From: Amphiura filiformis
Taxonomy: Eukaryota; Echinodermata; Ophiuroidea; Amphilepidida; Amphiuridae
Reading direction: 5' to 3'
NCBI RefSeq assembly: GCF_039555335.1
Contig: NC_092637.1
Span: 45,401,613-45,465,612 of the forward strand
DNA length: 64,000 nucleotides
Shown here: positions 11,401-26,400 of the stretch, piece after piece
Layout: every line of letters begins with the position of its first letter
Numbering within the stretch: position 1 is the first letter of the stretch
The notes under the pieces: model-generated
What the model saw: only the letters and a program-made list of their open reading frames with translations
Database searches by the model: none
What the model was told of the DNA's origin: nothing
Translations under genes and position numbers: made by a program

Positions 11401-14400
11401 TTAAACCCATATCTAATCCTCGGACCTAGCCGTATCTCTATCCCTATCCACGAGCCTAGCCCTATAAAACACCCTATTCCTAATGCGAACCTGACCCTAA
11501 TCAACAATTCTAACACTAATTAGCAAGCCTAAATCGGAACACTAACCCTAAATCAATCTTAATCTGATCTGATCGTGCTAGGACATGCTGCAGATACGAA
11601 TCTCCAGATATAATCCTAGGTTGAAGCAAAAACAGCGAAACAGTCATCATACAGGGTGTCCGAAAACCATTGATATTTAACTCGTCATGCTGTTTTCCAG
11701 AAATTTTCTTGTTAAAACATGTATTGCAAATGTCAATGTTTACATTCATGGCATTTTACCCGAGACTGGAGCACTTTTGTGCTTATATAGGTTAAAGACC
11801 ACTAATAGGCCTGGGCGCTACATTGAAATACCACGAGGAACTATTTGTTTTCATGGCATTCGAAAAGACTGCATTAAAATCGCTGAAATTGATCAAGTTA
11901 TATAGCCAACAAAGTACTTTTTAGAGTTTGATGCTTCAAAATGGTACATTTTCTCTCATTATATGACATTTTTGTTGTAATAGTACCAAAATTCATACAC
12001 GCACGGCTTCGGTTTTTAGTAAACATTCGCCCTATCATATTGTAACTATCAGCTTCGAGGGCGCACTGTCATTTTAAGGTGTTTACGGTTCAGTGCGTTA
12101 AAACAAGAAAAGTCTCAGGTCAACCTATGTTGAATTTTTGATCATTTGGCATCTAAATCATATAGTTTCACCTGATATTAGTGGCATTGAACTGTGAGAG
12201 TTCTGAATATGAGAAAATTCCACCCGAAATTAGGCATTTTCCCATTGAAACCTGTGTAATACATAATTAGTGGTCTTTAACCTATAGGAGACGATCCTGT
12301 ATAAACAGTGATTGGAGTGCCCATCTCTCTTTCATTGTCGATTGGGCCAGACTCCTCCATGTAATGTTGCTATATGGGGATCGCTACACCTCCTCTACAG
12401 CGAGTCTGTTACCTTCCCAGCATTTAAGAATGCCGGTACCCATTTAAACACCTGGGTGGAGAGGAGCAATCGAGATAAAGTGCCTTACTCAAGTACACAA
12501 CACAATGGCGTCACCGGGGCTCGAACCCGCAACCTTCCGATTACGAGTCAGTGCCCGTTCTGCTAGGCCACCAAAGATAAATAAACAAGTATTGTTTAAG
12601 TTAAACTTTAAATTATTCTCATGTTATTACCACTACATATGAATCTGCAATTCTATACACTGTACAACCGTGAGATTATTGCAATTTTAAATTGTATATA
12701 GAACATAACCTTTCACACACTTATTACAATTAGACTTTAACAGGGTTTTGATCAATTTCCCACATCGAATACAAACCAATGACCACTGTTACATCTACAA
12801 TCAAGTGCAAATTTGCTGGGACACTTACACAGTTCAATGACCCTCCAGCTCCCCTTTAATATTCAATGTTGTATACCAAACACCTTCATTTTGAAATGTG
12901 CTACAACATTGGTTGGTGGGACTGGGAGGGGATTCGAAATGTACATTGTAATCTACACCAGGGGTCTGCAAATAGCGGCGCGCGCGCCACATGTGGCGCG
13001 CCGTGGCTTCCCGAGTGGCGCGCGCCTAGCCGTTTAGATTAAAAATATATTTTAAAAAATCAAACACTTTGATCAAACTTTGCAGGAATATCTCCAATAT
13101 TCTATATTTCAACATTAAACAATGCGATTCCCATGTTATATCCTTGTAAAGACAGGCTAAAATAGTACAAAATGTTGCACCAAATGGCGTCATTTGCACC
13201 TCAAATTGCAAAAAATCGATAGCTTCAAAGGGGGACACCTCCCTCTGACTCCCCCCCGGCGACTTTGAAGCCAAGTTGAGTGGCGCTTTGCAGTTTTCTT
13301 TTATTTTATGTGGCGCTTCAACAAATCTATTTGAGGAAGCCTGATCTACACAAATAGAATATCATATGATGAACTTCACATGGACAGTTATATTTAACTT
13401 CCACGGGTGCGAAATATGAATAAGTGTCACAGAGAATCTTGCACTTGATTGTAGGTTGCCAATAGCAGGTGTGGCTTGTACATGAAATCATCTAGAAACA
13501 TTTTCTACTGCCAATATAAAATCACTGAGTGCATTAAAACTATGAAACCCTAACTGGCGGTGTGATACCCACCTGCTATCCATTTGGAGTTGCTTTGTCT
13601 GTCTGCATCTTTGAAGCTTTTGAGTACGGTTGTCTTCAGGAAGTCATAAATCTACAGAATATTACAAAACAAAATAATGTTAGTATCAAGTACATGTATC
13701 TAATTTCCATTCTAACATTCACTACTAAATACCGATAGGTTGTAGATAGCACAAACTATAAAAAATTTTAATCCTTGTTATCAGACGAGTAATTTGATTA
13801 TCTTTGAACAAGATCTAAGCATTTTCAGTTTTTTTACCTGTGTGACCTTCTGTGACCTCTAGCCAAAAAATGCACCCTACAATTTGAGTCCACTATCCTC
13901 TAGCAGTGGTCCAGCGGGTCTATCCTAACACCTCATGGTATTAAACATCAGTAGACATGGGTGTTGAACTTGATCCTTAATTAAGGCCCATATGAGATTT
14001 AGCTCATATGCAAGCATTTAAGAAGCTGTATATACATACAGCTGCCTCAAGGCATTGACATCTACTAGCCAAGAGTAAAAATACTAGTTCATCCACACAT
14101 TAAAAGATATATATATTCATCAGCACAAGGACGTATTACGCACTATGTTGCTCTTGTGCCTTGAGTGCAGGGATGCCGAATTTTGTTGATTTTTTTTCTC
14201 CCCAACCACATACTATCTGCTAAAACCAACCAAAATGGCTCAACACAATGCCTAAGAGTTGGCAATTCCAACTATGAAATAAAAATCGAATAAATTGTCA
14301 CTCCAATACCCCAAAATTAGTTGATGTTAAATCTTTAATAAATCGTGTGAAAATTTTATGGGTCGATCCTTTATGTAATTATTAGGGAAAGCTAAACAGA

Positions 14401-17400
14401 TAAATTAATTTTCCGCAAAAAAGATACAACAGGCGGAAATTTTCGTAATTGTAGATTTTTACTTGGAGGACAAGAAAAATTCCCCCTTGCCCCTTCCCCC
14501 CTTAATTTTCAGTGCCACTTTTCACTGGGAATAACCAAATTATGGCAGTGAGAGAAGACTACTCACCGGTTCTTCAAATCTTCTGATATGTGCTATAGAC
14601 AAAGCCAAGGCTACATTGAAGGGGCTTAGAACCTTGGCTGCATCGCTTTGCTGACCAGCCTAATATAATTGAAAAAAAAAACACAAGAAATTAGAGAATA
14701 AATGATATGACATGTATCATGGGATAGAGGATAGGGCAGGTGGAATATTTTGAGTAATGTTAACCCCCTGAACACTACTTGCCGATCTAACATTGCCTCT
14801 GATAGGTTAATTACGTGATATCTTAACTTTAATCTCCAATCAAATGGAGCTTCGCAAATAATTCACACCAATTTTTTTGTGTGGTGAAATTATTCTAACA
14901 ATGTTGCTGATTGGTCCGATTGATAATGAAAACTTCTTTTTGACCAATAGGCAGGTAGTTCTCATGGGGTTAAGCATTAAAAATCAACTTTTAAAAGTCA
15001 AAGATAATTTCATATATAGAATGATTTTTCCATCACAGACACACAAAACACATACAAAGACCCACCTTACACCTATACCTTACCTTTAGCAATTTGACAA
15101 ATTCTCTGCCAAGTTCCATGTCTTTCATAATGGAGTATCGCATATGTAGAATAATTGTACCCTCCACGTGTCTCAATGTCTCTGGCGTAAAGGACACTAG
15201 ACCTTCCCTGAAATCAAAATAAGATTTAAAAACAAGTACATGGCTGTGTAGTAAAAGCACACGGTGGTTTATAATCTTCCCTGCAAAATTTTGCAATCAG
15301 AAACATTGTTTTGCTAGATGGGTTAGGGGGTAGATTTTGCAACACGGCGGAAGTCCTTCCCGCAAAAAAGATGAAAGCATTTTTTTGACAAATTTTCCAG
15401 ACATTTTTGACAAAATGTTTGCACAATATATTATTGTTATTTTCCAAGGGGTACCCCTCCCCAAAATGGTCAATTTGAGTTGCAGTTGCCGTAAACATTT
15501 TCATGCCCGAAATTTTCTTAATGAGTGGCCCTCTTTAAAAACCTGGACCCACACCTGCATTAACCCATCGTAAGTTCACTCCAACACATCTACTTAAACT
15601 AAGGTCAGACATAGAGAAAACTAAACCCACTTCTTTAATAAGTTTTGATAAACTGTGGTTTCTCATATAAAAGCAATGAAATATTTAGATAGGATAGGAC
15701 AAGATTTATTTGGTGGTGCAGGCTCTGTACATCACTTACCCATCTTGATCTTTGTTTTGTTGTTTACATTGTCTGTCTTGTTCATTCATGTGGTTCATAA
15801 TACCTTCTAGCACAACCTTACGATGACCCTATGAAAAGAAAGACATGAAATATAAAGTTTCTTTCAATATATTCACAAGTTGGATTCAGCGAAGTCTTCA
15901 GTTACCATTTTAACAGCCAAACTATGACAATATAATTGCCTACCTTAACTGACAGAGACAGTAGCTGATATACCACAGGGGGAAGTTCCTGTAGGTCTGT
16001 ACTCTTCAGCAATCGCACTATTTTTGCCATAAAAAACTGCAGTTGCTCTGGTGTGAGTGGCACATCTCTGTAGAAGAAAAAAAATTAAATGTGTACGTGA
16101 ACAAGTAACCAAAATAATCATCAAAATAATTACTACTTATTTCATTTGAAAATTTAAGAAAAAACAACACAAAAATATAATTTAAAAAACTTACTTGACA
16201 ACAGCTGCTAGATGAATGATGCAGTGAGACTCCCATCTGGAAACATACAAGAAAATATAAATAGGAAATTATTGTCAACCTTCTACGCAACAAAATTGGC
16301 AACACTCACCGGAGTGCTTTCACTGACTCAACAGGCCTCTTCAGCAGATGTTATTGCTATGAAGTTGTTACTGGTGAGTGCATGGTGATGTTTTTGAGTT
16401 ACCTCTGATGACATCACAGTCACAGATGTTGATGACATTATACAAGAAGATATTGCACCCCTTGGTTCCAGGGCAAAAGGTTGTCCATGAGTTAGATCTT
16501 GACACAGTTCAGGACATTGTCTGTGATGTCATCGAAGCAGTAAATTTGCTGTTTCAAACAGCAAACAAATAAATTATGCGTGTAATATTTTCCTCTTTAC
16601 ACTAATAAACCAAATTTGGTGAAATTTTTCTTAAAACAAATTAAATACTTTCCATACATTATAATATGTTGTAACTGTACTCGTAGATCTGGAACTAAGT
16701 ACAATAAAGCCTAGCAACTGTCAATCACTAATTCCGGAAATAAGTCTGTAACACACTTGACACATCAATTTTTAGACTAAAAACTCCCCCAGTTGACGAT
16801 GAAATGACTACACCCATTTGTACAAGTGAGTAAATATGAGTGTCACGGCCCTGTCTGCACCTTTGGTCTGTGGAATCACTGATCAGGCTACACACGGGCA
16901 CATTTTATTCAGTAGGCTTAATTCCAAAGCAATAATAGTACCTGAAAGGTAGTGGCAGGCTGATTGACAGCTGTATGAGTTATGCTCTGTTATTGGAAAT
17001 GCATCAGTGGCGTATCATGAATGGAATTATAACAGATTACAAAACTTTTTCTTTAATCTGTGAGCAGGGTTGTAGGTAGGATATTTTTAGTGCTGGGTGG
17101 CATTTTATGAAAATCTTGATATTTGGCAATTTGTTGTCAAAATTGATGATATTCTTGATTAATTCAACAAAATGGTGGAAATCTGGACTTGTGAGTGGTG
17201 GGCATGCTAAATTTGCAGCTGAGTGGTGAGCTCCAAAACTAAGTGGTGGGCTCTGACGCCCACCACTGCCCACAGTAACTATAATAACCCTGTCTGCGAG
17301 TTACAATTTGTAAATCACATACTTGAAGCGAACCATTGGAAGCAGCAACACAATGTACTCACCTACAAGAGCACAGTGAATTCAAAATGTGGTTCTTATA

Positions 17401-20400
17401 CTCTGCTCCGGTCATAGTGTTGTTGCCATACACAACCGTTTCCTTGGTAGCAAGGCCTGCTAGTATGTTGGGTAAGAGTTCATAAGCTCTGTATCAAAAA
17501 GAATAGTTTGAGTTAATTGATATTTTGGCATTTTACATGCAATGGGCTATTCCATTTAAAATCTGTCATCCCCCTGTAGAAGATTTAAGAAAAGTCTTCC
17601 AAGGGAGTATGTTTTTCAAATAGAATTGGTAGAGTTAATTATTTTGAAACCATACACACCCTGAACCTGCTTACGTATCTTCTACAACTGGAGTGTATAT
17701 TTCAAATGAAAGTTACCCAATTGTCTAGCTGTTTGAAACCCATGCTTATGCTGGTTTCATACTACCCTGCCGCTTGCCGCATGGCGCACGCGTATTGCAG
17801 ACAAACGGACACAATCAAGGCTTGTCATTGGTTGAAGCGCCCTGCCGCTTGCAGCGGCAAGCGGCAGGAAAGTATGCTGGAGGCTTTACGCTGTGACTTA
17901 TAATCTTCCAAAGGGGAAGGTGACTTTCAAATGGAGTAGGCCAATTTGATGTACAGTGACAAACACAGCAACAATTTTGATGCAGCGCAGATGAAAAACC
18001 TGCAGTGGGGACAGCCAATACTGTGTTTGTCACAATGGGAAAATATCATACTCAACAACAGCCAAGATACTGGTTATCAAAATGTGTGTATGTATATGAG
18101 GATGCATATTTTTGTGTGTCAATGGTTTATGTCCCCAACTAGACAGTCTAAATCAGACAGGGGTGGGGGGGGGGGGGGTGTCCGTGTTCAATTACTTACT
18201 TCCCATTGGTAGGTTCTTTGTTCTTCACAGTATCAATAAATAGGTTAGCCAGTTCTGCAAGGCCACTAGCAGAGAGATTATTTGTCTGTAAATATAATAG
18301 AACAGAATACATGATTGAACAAATTCATCAGGATCGGTAGAGTAAACTCAGTCAACATGGTTTGTTGTATCTGATCCAGTAAAATGCACTCACTTGTGTA
18401 TGTTTCAGCAAATGCTGTGAGTGATGAGGAGTGATTGCTGCTACTGAGGGATTTCCAGCGACAGTTTTTGCAACAGGGATCAAGAAAATCCAAAGGAGTA
18501 AAACCAACTGGCAACTCCAAAACTTGCGCTAGTATTGGTTGTCAGTATACGTAGCTGCAGTCACTCCTCATCAAGTGTTGACAAAGGCAACAGTGTTTGC
18601 TGAAACATACACAAGTGCGTGCAATTTCTTGATCAGATGCAACGAACCTTGTTTACTAACAGAATACAAAAAATTAAAATATAAATGTCTTGTTTCATTG
18701 ATGTTTTTAATTGGCCTCATTTTAAGCACCACACCATTGGCACTGCACAGGTAAATTCACATTCCTCAGCCCAACAGCTACCACCAGAACCATTTTGTGT
18801 TTGATTTGATTTATCCATTCATAATAACATCATACCTCAAACATTAGAAATCCAACCATCTCTGTAGCGACTTTGTTTAATATTTCTGTACTTTGCAGCA
18901 ACTTGATGGTGTGTATGAATACCTGTAGTCTGCGTTGAAGACTGGTTGCATCAGAGACTGGCGAACCCTGGAAGATGCCCTGGATTAAGACGGTCAAATC
19001 GCTGGCATTTCTGGAGGCTTGTTTGCGCAAAATGTCTGGTACCTGTTGAAGAACAACATAAATCCAGTCAACAGTGACCCAGTCAACAGTGATCCAGTCA
19101 ACAGTGACTTAGTCAACAGTGACCCAGTCAACAGTGACCCAGTCAACAGTGACCCAGTCAACAGTGACCCAGTCAACAGTGACCCAGTCAACAGTGACCC
19201 AGTCAACAGTGACCCAGTCAACAGTGAACCAGTCAACAGTGATCCAGTCAACAGTGACCCAGTCAACAGTGACCCAGTCATCAGTGACCCAGTCAACAGT
19301 GACCCAGTCAACAGTGACCCAGTCAACAGTGACCCAGTCAACAGTGACCCAGTGCAAGTTCCCAAAGTGGCCATTTCTGAAGAACAACATAAATCCAGTC
19401 AACAGTGACCCAGTCAACAGTGATCCAGTCAACAGTGACTTAGTCAACAGTGACCCAGTCAACAGTGACCCAGTCAACAGTGACCCAGTCAACAGTGACC
19501 CAGTCAACAGTGACCCAGTCAACAGTGACCCAGTCAACAGTGAACCAGACAGTGATCCAGTCAACAGTGACCCAGTCAACAGTGACCCAGTCATCAGTGA
19601 CCCAGTCAACAGTGACCCAGTCAACAGTGACCCAGTCAACAGTGACCCAGTCAACAGTGACCCAGTGCAAGTTCCCAAAGTGGCCATTTCTTTTCTTGGA
19701 CCAGAGTCACCCAGAGAAGATATCAAACCAGTGTTCGAAATAAGCACTTATCCTCTTGTCCTCTTGTCCAAAAATCACTAGGGACAACCATATTGAGCTA
19801 TGTACTTATCCCCTGGACAACCACTATTTGGATTCTTTGCACTCAAAAACATGACATATATTTTTGGGACAACCAAATAGTTTTGAGGACAAGCAGAATT
19901 CATGCTTTAGTTGTTCTCGGGACAACCTCCATATTTTCCTTATTTCGGACACTGTATCAAACACTTCCCACAATTCATTTCTACCCTGTACTTATTTGCT
20001 ATTTATTGCAACATGGGTCAAACTCAATAGTGATCATTATATACCTCATATATAGATTCCTCTCATCTGATTGGTTAAAAGTGGAGTCATTAAAATAGCT
20101 GTGCCCCCTTTTTCTATCAAGATGACGTCATACAACAACTGTGCCCCGGGCACAGTTGATTCTATGCCCGGAAAATAATTGGATATTCGCAACCCGAATA
20201 CACAGATCGCTCAGTATACATTGCGCACCCACTATCGGCCGGCGTTGATTACGAGTGTTGAGACTATCGCGGTCACAGTTCGCAATGAATTTGACCTCTC
20301 CTTGCTTGAATGACGATCTTTCACCGCCGCCGTAGTGAGTGCAGTGATTGTTTACAAAATGTTACATGTCAAGGATTTATACCTGCCAAATGTCACTTTT

Positions 20401-23400
20401 AGACAAATTACTACGACCTGGAGACTCGGCAGTGTGTGATGTTAGCACAGAACTTGAATGGTAGGGTTGTTTTAGATTATGACATCGGTAGATATCGGTC
20501 CAAATTCTGCACCCTTGCTCTTGCATGCACTGTCATGCTGTGTGCATTTAAGCCTAAAGGCCTATGATGCAGTTAAAAGCTTGTAGGCCTTGTCAGTCAG
20601 GAAATCTTTTAACCAATCAAATGAGAAGAACCTATATTATTCGGTATATAAAACAAATATTGACTGCTTCGCTTCGGGCATAGTCATGGTTTTGACATCA
20701 CCTCGGGCCTATAATTTTAACTGTGCCCCTCATAGCAGTCAATATTTGTATAATAAAACCTCAATTGCCAGATCTGGATGAGCTCTGTTAATTGAGGTGT
20801 TTTTTACTATTGACCCATGTTGGACTGAATAGCAAATCGTTACTGGGAAGAAATGCATTGTGGGAAGTGTTCAATATCTTCTCTGTATCAACTTGCTATA
20901 GGAGGGGGGGTCACTGCCCTTCCCGCACAAAAGGTCTGTATTACCTCTCCAGCACTATACCTATAGGTACCCATTACCACATGGGTGGAGAAATACAACA
21001 GGTAACAGGTCTTTCATATGAAGTTCACATTACATCGGCACCACTGGATTTCAAACCCGCTTGGCACTACCTTCCAATCATGACAGAGTCGGTACTTTTT
21101 GGTTCTACTCTCATTAAACATAATATATACAAATATTGACTGCTATGATCTCAAAACCATACTATGACCCGAGGTCGCAGCCGAGGGTCATAGCATGGTT
21201 TTGAGATCACCGCGGGCCTATAAGGCCAAAAAACAAAAAAAGGTTCGTCTCAAAGCTTGCGCGCATTTGTAAAATCACACCATTTGACAAAAAAGAAATG
21301 CGGAAATTTTTTTTATTTCAAAAGAAAAAATCGGCGAAAATGAAACTTTTTTTTCAAAATACCATGAAAAAAGTAGGGAATAAAAAAAAAAAATTTAAAT
21401 CGCATTTCGCATTTGTTTTTGAATTTCTCGTGAGCTTTGAGACAAACCTTTTTTTTCTTTGGCCTAATCTTAACCATGTCCCGAATAAAGCAGTCAATAT
21501 TTGTTACATGTATACCGAATGGATACGTGGATGTTGCGATTGCGCAGTTTGTTCGGGACGCATGTGACGGTCCATAGTTCATTTCCATTGACCGGTCCAT
21601 AGTTCATTTTGAGGGCATATTTAATTCAATGACTGTACATTCAACCAATCAGATGACAGGAATCTATATATGAGGTATATAATACCTTTCATGTTCCAAT
21701 TTGAGCCAAAAATTTTAAGCTATTCTTGTTGAAATCCATAACCAATATGGAATACACGTTCTGGTAGAACAAAAAAGTACCAACTCTGCATGCCATTTTT
21801 GTGTGTCGCTCATGGAGGGCCGGGGGGGTACTCAGTACAAATGACCATATGGGGACGTGCCGCAAACATGGGTAGCATTTTCAGCCATCTGGTATATCAA
21901 TGACCCCTTTTTCAAAGCCTATTTTGGTATATGAATGGGTCCTTTTTTCAAAATTTTCTCAATTTTTTCGAAAAACAGCCCAATTTTTCTTTAATCTAGC
22001 CAAAATTTTTCCAAAATTTTTGGGAAAATTTGTAAAAACTAAGACAATTTTGCTTAAATTTGGCCGAAAATTTTGACTTTTGGTATATCAATGGTCCAAA
22101 TTTCTTGAAAATTTGGTATATTTATGGGTCCACTTCCAAAATCTCAGCGGCACGTCCCTACCAAAACCAAACTTGAGTACCCCCCTGGGATGGAGGGCAA
22201 ATAGTGTACCTCCTGATTATTTTGCTCTACACCCGACAAACTTCCATTCGACTTTCGACGAGAATTACAGAGTCGATTCTTGAATATGATTCTCGTAAGA
22301 TTTGGTTGTGAGAATCAACTTCTCTCATTGTATCATACAGTAAGTGCAGTGACTATAGATTTTGATTCTCGCAAACCAAGATGAAATCTAGGCTCTGTGG
22401 GGATACCTGAATGGAATGGATGTTTGCGTACTGTGTGTAACGTGTTGTGTCAAAAAATGTGTGCCAAGAGCTGAGTTTGCAAACCTTTGTAACTTGCAAG
22501 CTTAAAGACACAAATTATCATTTGCTTTCAGGTGCTTGCCATAAAACACAGGCAGCACACTATTTGCTTAAACCAAAATGGCAAATTTACCATAACATTA
22601 CCGTATAATTGAAGACCAAATTAAAAAGACTAGTTTGCATCTGACATCCTGTCAACCAGACCAAAAATAGCATACTGCGCAGATCAGCAACCAATCACAC
22701 CGCGCCGTTGCCCCGATGTCGAACGCAAAATAGTCTTTTAAATTCGGTCTTCAATTATACACACTGGGGAAATTTGAGTTGGTACACTTTGGTTATAATC
22801 TCTTTGATTACTAAGTATGTCACACAAAATTTATAAATCACTTTATTCAAAGTCATAACAGAGAAGATACCAAGGTACGGTGTGTTTTGTTTTGACAAAA
22901 TATGAAATATATTGAAAACTACACCTATGATGTATATTTTAGCCTCTATCATGAAAATTGCATAATTGTCAACAGGGTTGGCGCGATTACGATTTAAATC
23001 ACAATTTAAATCAAATGGGTTTTTTTTAAATCACTGATTTTACCGTTTTTGATCAATTTAAGTTAATTTCTATCATGAATCAATTGCCTGTTTTACTTCA
23101 TTTGTAATGTTTCTACACCTTTTGGATGTCATTTTATTTATTGCTAAAAACTCATTTTCAAGGTGCAGAATTCAACAGGTTTTTTCCCATGATTTTACCA
23201 AATTTTTTCTTTGAAATTTTCACATCTGAAAACATGCTTTGATTTTTTGTAAATACCTGATAGGATTGTGCATATTTCTAGCATTCCACTGTCTCTTTAG
23301 ACTTTATCATGGGGTATAGCAGTTCTTGGGATAATTTTTTTTTTTAAATCGATTTAAATAAAAAAAAATCAGATTTAAGGGGGCTGTTAGCTAAGAAAAT

Positions 23401-26400
23401 GACTAAAATGAGCATTTATGTGTAATTTGAGTTTTGCTCAGGGTTGGACTTTTGACCGGTCAAAACCTGTTTTGTCCACAAAGCGGTTAAAACCAGGTTT
23501 AAACCGGTCAAAACCGGACAAAACCGGTCAAATCTGGTCAAAACCTAATTTGTATTCTAGAGTTAAATGAAGTTGATGTATCATGTATCATATAACATAA
23601 CTATAATCACTACTTGGAGAATAATTTGATTTATTTATTAATTAATCAATAAAGAAATCATTAATTGAGAAAATATAGATAAAAAAACATCCCTTCAAAA
23701 GCCAAGTTTATGGATGCAATGCAAATTTTATAAAACTAAATTGAGTATTGTTATCTGTTATCAAATAAGACGTGTAGGCCTACATGTAGTGTTAGGTTAC
23801 TGTCACAGCAAGGGTGATTTTAAGCGGGCGACGGGCGCCGTTTGGCCCCCAGAAACCAGGCAAGTGCGCTCGTGACAAGGCAAAATAATATAGACGGGCG
23901 ACACCCATTTTCTCCCGAGTGGCGCTCAAATGCGTCTCAACACTACCTGACTCTAAAATTTAAGTAGAAATTACCTGTAAGCTTAACAAGTTTTGTTGAC
24001 GAAAACATCGTTTTAAAATCATGAACTGCGTACGCACGTAGAATTCAGTGCCCAGGTCAGTCTGCATAAATTATTGTAATTTAGTTATCGGCAGCTTTCC
24101 GATCGTCCACGAGTTGGACTCGGGGAAAAGATTTCATTCATGGAGTTACCCCCGAAGATTTTCGGTAAATTATCGACTATTTCCGGTGGGGATGGCGTCA
24201 TGAACATGAACCATGACCCCATTAAATATTAAAATGGCGTCACATACAGAAAAACTATGGAAATTGATTGAGTTTTCGCCAAGTTTTTGCACCTTTTTCT
24301 GACCACGTTTGAACAAAACTGACATGGAAATGAGAAAATTTATCATAGCGACTAGTGATGGAATATCACGGCGGAAATGCACTTTAACGTTTTATTTGAG
24401 CAATAAAGTTTGTACAACACCGCACAGTCTGTGCACTGTGTAGTGGGGAGGTGCACTGCAGAGAGCACGTGTTATGTGAGCGTACTGCACAGTGTAATTT
24501 TTAATTAATTTATTTTTAATTTTTTAATAACATTATACTGCAGTGCTTTTATTTTAGTTCCCCAAACTTGAAATAATAATTAAAAAAAAAAAAAAAAAAA
24601 AAAAGTGGCCCCTGGTTCATCCAAAGTGGCCCCTGGTTCACTTCAAATCTTGGTGAACCAGGGGCCACTTTTTTTGCCAAAGTGGCCCCTGGTTCACGCG
24701 CTCTTATTTTCACCCTTGTGTCACAGTAATGAGGAAAAATTGCAAATGTGCCTAATTTAGTCTCAACATGGACATGTTAAGTAAAACCAAAACCAATGGG
24801 GGAAAACATTGCACTTGACACTTGAAAATTACATGTACATCTAGGTTAATGGATTTAAACTAACTCTAGCATAGCCACTATGGAGTAACAAAAATTACAG
24901 CCTACAGTGATATCAATTTATATGTTTGTTACACTTGTATGATACTGGCAACATTTTTGAATGTTTGTATTGTCAAGTAAGGTAAATTTTCAGTCTTTTT
25001 CCTTTATTTTATTTTATTTTGTAGCATCAAAATGGTTTTGACCAGTTTTGACCACTTTTTAGCGGTCAAAACTAGGCGGTTTAAACCTGGTTTTAACCGG
25101 TTTTAACCACGGGGTTTAAACCTGGTTTTGCTACTTATTAAATTCAGCAGAGTTTTAGCTTTAAAATATTTTTTACCCCATTAAAATCGGATGTTGCATT
25201 GCCAAGTTTCGGCTATTTGAAGTGAACAAGGTGTCGAGAAATATGGTAACATTTGTTCGTTTCCTATTCTTATCCATGCATTTGAATTTTAATGTATTTT
25301 ATTGTTTTTTAAGGAGCGATATGTGAAAGAATTACTAACAAAAATATTTACCTGGCAATTACAATCATAATTTAACATTTATTCACTTTATTATTATTTA
25401 TATATACTTTACTATTAATTTTTGCTTCAACAAATTTATATTCTAGTATATTTATACTATATTTCATAATTCCTCACCTGGCTATTATTAGTCATTTTTA
25501 AAATGCGTTTATTTCAAAATGGCAATTTTATCAGTAATTCAAGTTTTTTTCAGCCATTTATTAAGTCCAAATGACTTGAAACTTGGCAGAAAGGTGTATC
25601 TTAAGTAGATCTAGAGAAGTACAGAGCCCTTTTTTAACAAAACCCCTTTGAACTTTTCGCATAAACACAATCTTAAAACGTCTCAAACACAAAAACGGAG
25701 CCAATTTTGTGAAAAAGGGCTCTGTACTTCTCTTTATTATGCTTCAAACAGTTAAATATTGGTGGTTTCAGACTCATTGTTGTTTTAATTTGTCTGAAAA
25801 CCTTGAATAACTAAGTGTATAAAAATCCAATATGGCCGCCGTTACCATTGCAACGGTGGATGCGGCGACGAAAAAAAATAGATTTTTGTGTTGAGAATTG
25901 TTATAGGTATACACCAGTGATAATTGTTTATCCAAAAAGTCCAAAATAGCCAAAAATGCCTTCTTAGCTAACACTACAGCCCCCTTAAATCAAATAAATT
26001 GATTTTTTTTGATTTTTTTTAAAAAATCAAAAAAATTGCCAACCCTGATTGTCAATAACTGTCTCATTGTTCTGTTCTGTAACTTTTAACGTAAAAGTAA
26101 CAATCAAGATCATTTCCAAACAATAAGGCTGTGATTTTCAGGTATTTTGGGGTACATTGTACAAGTATCATCACCAGAGATCAAGTCAGAGTGGAGTGCA
26201 AAATTTGCACTTTTTTCTGTAATCGGATTTTGTGGCTACTAGGAGTAGACCACAGGGACCAAGTCAATTAACTCACCATGGGCCCATTGAACTTTGCATG
26301 CAAACTTTTCACGCAAATTGGGTCAGGTCAAAGCTTGTTAACAATTAAATGTCCTTTGTGTATCGAGCAGCTGGTGTTTGTTCCCCAATTTTCGAGCGAG

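Larger units (their letters stand above)
20036..21683. mobile_element. Composite element with ~41-bp inverted ends in FANCI intron 1
   Basis: ATTATATACCTCATATATAG ... ATCTGATTGGTT at the left is mirrored at 21643-21683 with one mismatch. Inside are GTCAATATTTGT palindromic pieces, a SINE-like segment (20800-21090) and a TAA-flanked MITE (21224-21464). Its unity as one element is inferred from the matching ends. Confidence 0.55.
22973..26047. mobile_element. Outer hAT-type element of a three-level nest (FANCI intron 1)
   Basis: Ends CAGGGTTGGC and GCCAACCCTG with perfect 8-bp duplications ATTGTCAA (22965-22972, 26048-26055). The subterminal DNA is rich in GATTTAAATC. Without its inserts it is only about 470 bp, so it is a MITE enlarged by later insertions. 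Confidence 0.85.

Noticed and set aside
18278-18520. 80-codon minus ORF next to FANCI exon 3
   Set aside because: Overlaps the intron 2 inverted repeat; the true exon 3 is in another frame and fits splice phases.
19058-19665. CRISPR-like array
   Set aside because: Units are 15 bp head to tail without spacers, in an animal intron; it is a minisatellite.
18994-19781. Long ORFs on both strands (up to 220 codons) with VNSDP, TQSTV, TGSLL or VDWVT repeats
   Set aside because: They follow from a 15-bp minisatellite whose unit length is divisible by three and lacks stops in four frames. No start context or independent support.
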